Source of the DNA: Tipula vernalis
Lineage: Eukaryota > Arthropoda > Insecta > Diptera > Tipulidae
Assembly: GCA_958295665.1 (NCBI GenBank)
Contig: OY282558.1
Coordinates: 133,662,701-133,726,700 of the forward strand
Direction: 5' to 3'
DNA: 64,000 nt
Shown: positions 55,765 through 64,000 of the stretch, piece by piece
Layout: the number at the start of each line of letters is the position of its first letter
Numbering within the stretch: the stretch's first letter is position 1
Translations under genes and position numbers: made by a program
Notes under the pieces: model-generated
Told to the model about the DNA's origin: nothing
Seen by the model: only the letters and a program-made list of their open reading frames with translations
Databases searched by the model: none

Positions 55765-57851
55765 TCAAGAAAAAACAAGGAAAAACTCTAAAGATTGGGA
55801 AATTTTTTTGGGGTATAATATATTAAAATTATAAAAATATGTTAAACACAATGTCAATAAATCTAATATATTTGAATTTTCAAATTTTCCAACAACAACC
55901 TTTTCAAAGTAAATATAACTAGTGCAATTATCATCCGTTAATGTATCTGAAAGAAGAAAATTTTAAATATAAATAAAATAAAATTATGAGTTTAACCTGC
56001 TTTGCAGAATGACGTTTTCAGACTTCATCTCACAAATCGATTGTAATTTTGTATAAAAAATATTTAAATGAACAATTAAAATTCCAAAATATATCAATTT
56101 TATAAAATGATTAGTAATCAGTAGTAATTTCTTGTAAAAAAGAGGATTTAAGTACTTCAAAAAATTTTAGAATTTCATAAAATTTTTAAAAATTTTGTAG
56201 AATTTTCAATAATGTTTTGGAATCAAAATCTAAATTAAGTGTACATTTAAAACACATAATTTTCTAAAATTAACTCACCTATAAGTGCAAACCATGGTGT
56301 GTTTGTTGGACACGCGCTACTAATTTCCTCCAAAGTTGTTCCAAACTGAAAAAAAGCGTTAGACAGTTTTGCTTATGTCAACATTAACATTAATTACCTG
56401 AAATTGTTTAAACAAAAAAGACGAATCCTCGTTGAAGTATAGGAAAAAACATTTTATTAGATTGCAAGAATTATTCATATTACTGCCTTTAATATACGCG
56501 TAGATATTTTTTTGTTTGCTTTCAGACCAAAATCGTTTAACTATTTCCTGTTTTTGTTCAAATTCATTTTTAATTTTGACAGGATCTATGGCCATTAGTT
56601 GTTCGAAGTGTTGAAAAGCGAATTCCTTTTCAAAGAGAAACGGACATTTCTCTTGAATCTGCTGAACATCAGGTATGGAGCTGCGATCATTAAGGAAAAC
56701 TCTCTGAACTGTAAAGCAGTCTTTCATAAACTTTTTAGCTGTTTCATGCTCTTCCGCTGATATTTTATTCTGTTTAAAAAGGTCTTGTAAATACTTTGAT
56801 TTAGATTCAATGCTGCTACAGGTTTCTCCCGATCCAATATTTGCTGGTTGCCAGTTAACACAAGTGTTCTTTAGGACATTGGCTGTTTTTCGCTGTTTTG
56901 CCGGTATATTTGCTATCAGCTCTTCACGAACACGTTTTGGCGGCCGATTAAGAAACGAATTTCTATTTTTCATGATAGTTATTAGGGCCACTGGTATAGT
57001 CGTAATAATTACTTGCTCATTATCCTTTAAATAAAATGAGTCCGGGTATCTGGATGCCACTCTATGGGCAACAGTTCTAATAATGGACATTGGAATGAAA
57101 AATGAAATCTGGCGCATCTCATCGATGAGTATGTTACCTAAACAGTTCATTCTTTTTCCAAGGTAGAGTTTGTTTTGAAACATTGTTGTAATGTCAGAAG
57201 GAAATTTATTCCACGGGATTATAAAATTAGAAAAAAGCATTACAGTGCTGGACATGCTTAGGGTATCAGTATCCTCATGTGCTGCAGAATTTGGTGCAGA
57301 AATTATAATTTCGCTGTGTTCTTCCTCAATCCTCTGAGGTGCTACTTCTTGATTATCGTGTGGGGTGATGATAAATTCATTAATTTCGAGAGGCTGAGTA
57401 AGTGATTTATTCGCTGAAAAGGTTTCATTAAAAAACTTGCAGAAATATTAAGCTGTTGTGTCCAAATTTGGTGATTTTCGAGAAGTATAAATATATTTTT
57501 TTCTTCAATGTAATGCGCTAATACTTCATCATCACATACTTCCGAACCATCTGTTTCAAGTACTATTTTTGTCCCTTTTATACCAACATCGTGAGCTGAA
57601 AGCCAAATAAACCAGATCAATTTTATTTTATTTTATCAATGGTGTGGTTCTGTATGCTAAATAGAGAATATACTAAAAATTTAACCCTATGAAAGATTTG
57701 GCATAGCGAAAAGGTTTTAGTTCAAACCCTATTTAGTCTAATACACCACAATTACTAATTTAAACTTACCTTTCTCTAAGAGTTCATGAATTAGAGGTAA
57801 AGTTAAAAAAGTTTTCTTTAGCATTCTGTCACTACTCCATACTTTTACCAT
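55765..57851 (-). CDS. Transposon-borne protein with N-terminal CIDE-N-like domain
   Basis: Four exons with good splice sites: 57770-57851 (ATG at 57849-57851), 56398-57595, 56279-56345 and 55765-55946 (TGA). Phases agree at all three junctions. Residues 1-70 read like a CIDE-N (CAD/DFF-type) domain: MVKVWSSDRMLKKTFLTLP, then KIVLETDGSEVCDDEVLAHY, then IFILLENHQIW. CIDE-N domains mediate homotypic binding in apoptotic nucleases and their inhibitors. The rest contains CVNWQPANIGSGET, KKFMKDCFTVQRVFLNDRSS, KCPFLFEKEFAFQHFEQLM and the end YFYNFNILYP, a pattern I know from anonymous multi-copy ORFs of animals, function unknown. One lesion is seen: a base missing in the A-run at 57430-57435 shifts the frame in exon 2. 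About 510 residues. It may be a regulator or partner of the transposase; that is inference. Confidence 0.75.
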
Positions 57852-57881
57852 AGACAAATTACTTTAAGTAATTTGTCTATG
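57849..57881. repeat. Perfect palindrome at the initiator ATG of the CIDE-N gene
   Basis: 16-bp arms CATAGACAAATTACTT and AAGTAATTTGTCTATG around one T. The left arm begins on the codon for the first Met (minus strand), so the palindrome covers the start codon and the 5' leader. Confidence 0.9.
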
Positions 57882-58357
57882 CTTTTACTGCGTATTTCTT
57901 GTCCACTTGAGCCATGTTAAATGTAGTTTCTTAATAGTTATGTTTTAAATGATTACTATGGCTTCAAAAATTATTGATTATATAAATCATTGTAGTGACT
58001 TGAATATAGTGTTTTATAAAAAAAATCAGAATTATTAAGTTCAAGTATGATCGTATTAAACTTTTTCAAAACCCATTATACATATTTAAAAATGCTTAAT
58101 ATTATATTATTATTATTATTACTATACTTGAACAATTGAATAAATTATTTAAATGTATGTTATATAATTAAAAATTTTTTTAAATTAAATGAATTATTTG
58201 AAAAAATATTCATTCACGAATGAACATGGAGGAGAAAAATAATATTTGTTTTTTTTTAGTAAGTGCAACGGTTTTTTACTAGAAGTTTTTCAAGATGACA
58301 AATCGAATAGGGGCCACATTTTTCACTAAAATTTTCGTAAAGACATAAGTTTTCGTT
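57882..58357. other. Intergenic spacer between the two transposon genes
   Basis: About 470 bp of AT-rich DNA; it must hold the promoter of the CIDE-N gene and the 3' UTR of the transposase-like gene. Confidence 0.5.
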
Positions 58358-61203
58358 TTAGAACATTTTAATAGTTTTTCCATAAAACACAGCATTTTGA
58401 TAGGATTTGTCTAAAAAAATTGCATTAATCTGTAAAATTTCAATATTTCCTAATTCATTGCAATTTACCAGGACAAAATCATTTTCTTTGTAAATTGTAT
58501 TGAAATATACTATTTTTTTACTAACAAAACAAAAACCATTTGGTAATGTGATGTTGAACATGGAGTCTGTTAAGTCTAAGACATTATCAGAGCTAATGAA
58601 AAGTTGGAATCGATCTTCAAAAAGTCCTACTTGCATCAACTGATGGTTTTCAGATAGCGTTGAAGTAATATTTTAATAGTTTCTGGCCATTCTCGCAGTG
58701 GTTTTAAAATATTTATTTTTTTGTTCAAATTCTATGGTCCATAAAATTTTAAGTGGTCCGAATTTTCGAATTAATTCTGGGTAATGGTAGATAAAATGAT
58801 GTTTGGGCCGTAATTTATAACTGGGAAAACAATCTTTTCTATATTCGTAATACAAATATATGTAGTGTGAGAGCAATTATATTTGGCAATTTGAAATTTC
58901 TGAAGCACAAATAAGCCGACACATTTCAACCATTGTTGTTAAAAATTTCCATACAATGTCATCCAAATTTTCAATGTGATTCATTAAAATGAGCGGCATC
59001 AGTACTAGTATGTGCCAAATTTCATAAGCTTTTCCTGGAACTTTCGGCTTGTTGCCTTCAATTTTGGGAAAAGAGAGAGAAAGTTTAAATTTTTTTCTTA
59101 GATTCGATAAAGTAATATTTATTTTATTAAGGGATATAAAACCTGAATTGGAAAAATATTTTAAAATATTCATTAAATCGTATGGGATAATTCCTTCGAA
59201 CAAGTTATGCGCTAAACAAGGCGGAAGACCTGGATTGCAAACATGAAAATTTAGCAATCTGTTTAACACCGAATCTGATTTTATGCCATGCTTTGTATCA
59301 AGAATATCGGTTGAATAATTTTCAATCGTTCGATTTTCATCCGGTTGCAAATCATAATTTTTCAGTGACGTTCGTGTGAAATAGCACCAACGACAAAAGA
59401 ATTCAGTAGAACTGAAATTTTCAACAAACCCACCAATCTGATGGCTACCTAAATTGTCGCCTGTCATTGCAAATAAAGATCCTTGAATGTTTTTAATTGT
59501 TTGATCAAAACAATCGAAATAATCCACTCCTTCTTTTTCTAAGATAATAAGGTCCTCTATTAAAGGTTGAAAAATTTTATCAATTCCAAAGAGCTTAACA
59601 AACTTCTCTTTACATAATAATACCAATTGTATGTTTTGAATTTGCGTTCGATATTTTATGTTTAGGTTTCCTATTAGCATATATACCCCAACCAACTTAT
59701 GCTTCTTTTTCGAAGATCCCAAAGAGTTGCATGTTTCGAAAGCATCCTGGAAAAGAATTATCTCAATTTTTTTCAGAGAAGAGGAAAAGAAAATATTTTT
59801 TTTGTATACAGAACCATCATTGTAATCAAAAAATATATTTTTCCTACAATCGCCGTGAAAAGCAGGCTTTTTTTCTCTGTTTTCAAAGCCCAAAGTGTCT
59901 GTTTTTTTGACAGTTAATAAACAAATTACTTTGTCACACGTTTCTGTTAGAAACGTGTGACAAAACTTGAAACCGATGAGAAAGACTAATGTTTGTATAA
60001 AACATCAAACCAAATTTTTGTTTTTCTTTATGAAAAATAAAAAAAATCTTTGACTACTCGATTGAACAAAATGTCGGTCCTAAAATAAAATCGTATTGTC
60101 AGTATAGTAAATTTTACTACAAAATTATCTTTTTATTATATTTTTTAAAATGATTGTAGGAAAAATAAAGTGTGAAACACGTCCGCAAAGTTGTTTGTCA
60201 CGCTCGAAAGGTTGCTGGCCTCCGTCCCGTCGGCCAGCAATTTCCTTTCTCGCGTGACAAACTGGCACTTTGCGCTCTTGATACACAAATAACTATTGTT
60301 TTTCATTTTTGCCTTCTCTAATTAGTTTTAAAAATTGAGAGTCTGACATTAACATTTTAATCGTTTCTAAAATTGGCGTATAGTGAAAAAAACACTCATT
60401 ATGATAATTATCAAAACCTAAAGGTACTCTTTTGGGTTTAACAAAAGGCATTTTATTTCTGATGTTACTTTCCCGTTTAAAATTGGAACCAAATTTTTTT
60501 ATTTCGTCAAGCAAACAATTGAATGAGATATCATTTTTGTATTTTGTCAGCACGCCTATATCTTTAAAAAAATAATTTTGATTTGAGCTAGCCGTATTTA
60601 TTATTTCATAAAGTTCATTATATAAAAATTGTAGAGCGCCATCCGACAATCTAAAAGAAAATTTTAGTTTTGTAAACAATGTTTCGAATGTATTTTCACG
60701 TTTTGTGCTAACAAAAGAAGTGGTGCTCTGAATTAAATCAATAGGTTCATTTTCTAAACTTTGGGTTTCTAACACTTTTAGAGTTTCTTTTTGATCACTC
60801 AAATTGCCTAAATTGCCATAATGCTTTCGAGAAACATGAGATCTGAATGATGATCCATTTGAGAAAATTCTAGAACAACTACCGACAGGGCACGATATTT
60901 CACTATTTAAATTAATATGCTTTGTTAAATGCGAAGTGATTTTTTTTAAATATTTAGACTTGAAATCGCAATTGTTTATGCTACATTTATATGGACTAAT
61001 ATTCACTACAGTATTTAAGATTTTTTGTGAAGAATGGCTCCTAAAGCAATGCACTTGAAAATTTTTATAACTGTGAAATTTTTTTTCGCAATGCGGCTCT
61101 AAGCAAATGTATTGCATATTTTTTTTCCTCGATGTTCATACAAATGCCTATTATATTTTTTAATTACACTGGTCTTAAAATCACAATTTGAACCCTTAAA
61201 CAT
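58358..61203 (-). CDS. C2H2 zinc-finger plus transposase-like gene of the CACTA-like element
   Basis: Two parts: 60293-61203 and 58358-59903 (acceptor CAG near 59904). The first starts MFKGSNCDFKTSVIKK. A base missing in the homopolymer at 61119-61126 shifts the frame; then C2H2 fingers follow, YICLEPHCEKKFHSY...H...H, YKCSINNCDFKSKYL...H...H, SCPVGSCSRIFSNG...H...H. The second part contains IEIILFQDAFETCNSLGSSK, KHKLVGVYMLIGNL, KIFQPLIEDLIILEKEGVDY, LFAMTGDNLGSHQIGGF, FCRWCYFTR, GLPPCLAHNLFEGIIPYDLM, KLRPKHHFIYHYPELIRKFG. This is a well-populated anonymous animal family of likely TNP2/CACTA-type transposases. Two in-frame TAA codons (58877-58879 and 58673-58675) interrupt an otherwise open reading frame. 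Confidence 0.78.
59931..59963. repeat. Perfect hairpin, 15-bp stem, 3-nt loop
   Basis: TTGTCACACGTTTCT, loop GTT, then the exact complement. Confidence 0.9.
60184..60274. repeat. Long GC-rich hairpin
   Basis: Arms beginning CGCAAAGT and containing TTTGTCACGC, GAAAGG and TTGCTGGCC pair with GGCCAGCAA, CCTTTC, GCGTGACAAA and ACTTTGCG around a loop of about 11 nt. Three small bulges. Much more GC-rich than its surroundings. Confidence 0.85.
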
Positions 61204-61484
61204 TTTAATAACTAATAATTAACTTACTGTATAGGATTATATTAATAGTAAACTTAAATTTATTAAATATAAATATTTTCAATTTTAACATTTAATTTTA
61301 TTACAAAAACACAACTTCGCAAGATCAGTCACTACAACGAAATGCATTATGCTTTACAAAGAGAAACGTGGTTAGCACAATAAAGAAAAAAAAAACAAAT
61401 GAATAGTTTAAATTCATAATCAAAGCACTTTTACGTCAGGAGAGTATGTGTGCTACACATATAGTGTAAAATACTATTTTAATT

Positions 61485-62172
61485 TTAATTTAATATGTTC
61501 CGAAGATTGTAAGAGAATTCAATCCAGTTTCGAACTGATGAGCTTATGATTATGAAAAAATCAATCCTCTCATCAGGCCGCGGCGACTGGACTGACTATA
61601 CCACAATTTACATTCTATATATACAGAATGTCCTGTGCTTTATATACTAGCGAATCGTACTAATATAGATAAATTCAATTACAATTTTTTCTTCTTCATG
61701 ACAATCACATAAGCTGTGAACGAAAATTTTACTTTTTTTAATTTTTGTTGAATGTTAATTAATTCTTATAATTTCTAAATATGCTACCGGTCTTACGACA
61801 CTTTTAAATGTGTTTTTATTTATTAACACGTAGAAACATATTAGTATTACGAACGGTAAATTCAACGAAAACCGGCTAATAGACAGAATTCTATTTATTT
61901 AATTTTAATTTAATGAAGGATTGATTTTTTCATAATCATAAGCTCATCAGTTCGAAACTGGATTGAATTCTCTTACAATCTTCGGAACATATTAAATTAA
62001 AATTAAATAAATAGAATTCTGTCTATTAGCCGGTTTTCGTTGAATTTACCGTTCGTAATACTAATATGTTTCTACGTGTTAATAAATAAAAACACATTTA
62101 AAAGTGTCGTAAGACCGGTAGCATATTTAGAAATTATAAGAATTAATTAACATTCAACAAAAATTAAAAAAA
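61485..62172. repeat. Nested inverted repeats in the 5' flank of the transposase-like gene
   Basis: Repeat A (61485-61573) is matched in inverted orientation at 61916-62004. Repeat B (about 61731-61914) is matched in inverted orientation at about 61989-62172, with A' as the spacer. I see no mismatch in either pair. Layout: A, unique segment with AGGCCGCGGCGACTGG, B, A', B'. Confidence 0.85.
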
Positions 62173-62244
62173 GTAAAAAAAAAAAAAAAAAGTACTATTT
62201 TAAGTTTAATTTTACATACTCTTTGGTATTTGTTTGCTCTTAAA

Positions 62245-62919
62245 GCCGCGGCTACACGAATGGAAAATGTCGACCAATATTGGTCCAATGTGATTTGTAA
62301 AATGTTGGACAAATATTTGTAAAATAAAATTTGACTGTCTACACGATTTGCCCAATGTTCATTTTTCGAATGGCTACCAATGTATAACCAATTTTGGTGG
62401 TTTATATATTGATATTTATCACTAGTTGTCACTACTAGTCATACATTAATTACGATATCTCCCACAAGATAGAAGCCAATGCAAACATATTGCTTTAAAT
62501 GCACTTCGAGCTTATTTTTATGTTGACAGTGTTTTAAATCCCAAATTTCGGGATAATTTTGATATAAATTTATAAATTCTAGCACAAACTCAGGCGACCA
62601 GTCAGATTCCATTTTGGATTTATTTGTTTATAAATAATAAAATATAATGACATCTACAGTTGTATTTAGTGACATCTGCCGTTAAGTATTCAAAAATACA
62701 TTTTTTCTCACCATTCGTGTAGACGAAGTACCAATATACACTCCAACGTTGGTAGTTTCCTTTGATCTTTTTATAAAAACCGCCTATTGAGCGAATGGTT
62801 ACCAATGTTGGACCAATATAACCTTCATTTGTATTTGTTATTTTTTTTCTGTCTACACGATTGGTTTTTTGGACAAATCTCCAACGTTGGTCTACATTTT
62901 CCATTCGTGTAGCCGCGGC
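62245..62919. mobile_element. MITE-like element with GCCGCGGCTACACGAATGG ends, nested in the CACTA-like element
   Basis: TIRs of about 38 bp: 62245-62282 and 62882-62919 share GCCGCGGCTACACGAATGGA and AAAATGT, then a CCAAYRTTGG box. Internal copies of CTGTCTACACGAT and CGAATGG.TACCAATG occur near both ends in direct orientation. 675 bp; no ORF of note. No clear target duplication. Confidence 0.78.
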
Positions 62920-63044
62920 ATAAGATACAAATAATACATACAACTGAATAATTTTACTATTTTTAGTGTATTTATTTTCTTATGCACAGATATCGGTTGA
63001 TTTGTAAGCATCGGTTGTATATTTACACCAAAAATTGCTATTAT
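62920..63044. other. Right subterminal region of the CACTA-like element
   Basis: Contains TATATTTACACC and TGGTAATTTTACG variants of the subterminal motif. Confidence 0.5.
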
Positions 63045-63088
63045 TATGATGGTAATTTTACGCACTTCAACCCTCATTTTTTAGAGTG
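63045..63088. repeat. Right terminal inverted repeat of the CACTA-like element
   Basis: GGTAATTTTA, a spacer of about 17 bp, then TTTTTAGAGTG. Confidence 0.8.
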
Positions 63089-63644
63089 TATATAATTTTT
63101 TGAGTCTCTCATTTATGTTCGACTAATTGTGTTGTTGTGAACTTACCCAAAATAATTGACAATTTTTTTAGATTTGGCGACATACAAAAAGATTATTATA
63201 ATGCTTAGATGACAATTTACATGATTCCTTACGGTCAGAGTTAAGCTTATGCCAAAATAACAAATAAACTGTGGCCTCTATTCGGTATTTTCACTCGACA
63301 AATTTTTAGTGATAGACAAGAAAATTAAAATTTTTTAATTCCGACTCAAAGAAAACGCATTGAAGCCAAAAAAAGTTTCAAATTATTTGGAAAATAGTTT
63401 GAGTGGAAGTTTTTAGTTCGTGCATCAATATGGTTAAAGCGGTTTTGTATTTATAGATTAGAAAATGCACTCCACTCATGCAAACGATCAGAAATCTTCG
63501 AAATTTACACAATTACGACAAATTCTTTGAGTGATAATAAAAATACTCCATGTTTTGAAATATTGCAGTTTAGCTTGTACCACGTTACTATCAAGCAAGC
63601 ATTTTTCCGAAATTGTGGGAATTTTTGTAATTTTTCATCGTTTG
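63089..63644. other. AT-rich flank
   Basis: No gene recognised. Confidence 0.4.
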
Positions 63645-63870
63645 CGTGAGTGGAGTGTTTTTTCCAATCTAAATACGTATTTAAGCCCATTTTTACCATA
63701 TCGGTGCGACCCGTATGAACTAAGATACAGCGTTTATTACTAAATTCTACTCCAAGTGTTTTCTAAATAATTTCAATTTCCTTTTTCTAATTTTTTTTTT
63801 AGCTTTACTGCGTTTTATTATTTTTAGCCCGCAGTATATATTTTGTCATTTTAGGTTCACTCCAATTTCG
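63645..63870. repeat. Dispersed repeat shared with 41670-41945
   Basis: See 41670-41945; same orientation. Confidence 0.8.
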
Positions 63871-64000
63871 ATAAAGATATATCTAGTAAAAGTCTATGTA
63901 TCGTGCAAACCTTGACAAGATAAAAAGTCTTGTTTAGATATTCATATCACACCAGGTCAATTTATGTATAATTCTACCGTCTGAGAATGTTAGGAAACCG

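Larger units (their letters stand above)
59904..60292 (-). other. Intron or insertion within the transposase-like gene, bounded by two hairpins
   Basis: Separates the zinc-finger part from the catalytic part. The acceptor side is a good AG; the donor is unclear. It holds a perfect 15-bp-stem hairpin (59931-59963) and a longer GC-rich hairpin (60184-60274). Both arms carry TTTGTCAC.CG. Confidence 0.6.
54715..63088 (-). mobile_element. CACTA/EnSpm-like DNA transposon, 8.37 kb, encoding a transposase-like and a CIDE-N-like protein
   Basis: The ends are CACTCTAAAAA on the left and its complement TTTTTAGAGTG on the right, each followed inward by TAAAATTACC after a spacer. TA flanks both sides. 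Subterminal GTAAAATTAC/GTAAATTTAC repeats lie inside the left end and, fewer, inside the right end. Two spliced minus-strand genes lie between: 57851 to 55765 and 61203 to 58358. The superfamily is inferred from the CACT ends, the subterminal repeats and an LFEG motif in the transposase-like protein. Confidence 0.78.

Noticed and set aside
60184..60274. Confident microRNA gene
   Set aside because: The hairpin shape is suggestive but it lies within a transposon gene and shares a motif with a second hairpin, so a transposon-related origin is as likely.

Overview
The window looks like a piece of a large, AT-rich insect genome, most likely a brachyceran fly. The reasons are two host-type genes with very short introns (59 and 77 bp in the first), an insect-like mix of mobile elements (copia, Ty3/gypsy, BEL/Pao, an RNase H-bearing LINE, jockey-like LINEs, Tc1/mariner, MITEs), and long gene-free AT-rich stretches. 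Nothing bacterial or viral is present. All calls come from reading the sequence; no database search was run.

Host genes. Positions 1-632 (+) hold the last exons of an ABCC-type (MRP7/ABCC10-like) transporter. Positions 9393-12047 (-) hold the 3' exons of a cGMP-dependent-protein-kinase-like gene: proline-rich N-terminal part, two cyclic-nucleotide-binding domains, kinase domain and C-terminal tail. Both of its phosphate-binding cassettes lack the Thr that normally favours cGMP. A 119-codon ORF with a long hydrophobic C-terminal segment lies at 30918-31277 (+). Almost everything else is mobile or repetitive.

1-9 kb: an uninterrupted hexanucleotide array (1191-3023) ends exactly at the primer-binding site of a decayed copia element (3024-6063). 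Then come a TIR-bearing Tc1/mariner relic (6129-6896), a LINE endonuclease scrap, a gypsy integrase scrap and a duplicated repeat. 13.5-26.8 kb: two Ty3/gypsy elements lie in opposite orientations (13512-18435 minus, 18437-21567 plus), followed by jockey-like LINE pieces and a Tc1 transposase relic, all broken. 26.8-42 kb: mostly non-coding, with a ~165-bp tandem repeat, foldback structures and MITEs, including a clear PIF/Harbinger-like MITE with TAA duplication at 40104-40438. 42-53.6 kb: a decayed BEL/Pao element whose 3' LTR is split by a full-length LINE (47882-52719) flanked by an 11-bp target duplication and ending in a CCTAA-like tail.

54.7-63.1 kb: the most interesting object, an 8.37-kb DNA transposon with CACTC...GAGTG ends, subterminal repeats and two minus-strand genes. 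One is a C2H2 zinc-finger plus transposase-like gene. The other is a spliced gene whose N-terminus reads as a CIDE-N-like (DNA-fragmentation-factor type) domain fused to a family otherwise known only from anonymous ORFs. Its lesions are few (two in-frame stops, two homopolymer indels), so it is recent. It also carries intronic hairpins, a perfect palindrome starting at the initiator ATG of the CIDE-N gene, a nested MITE, and a nested perfect inverted-repeat system.
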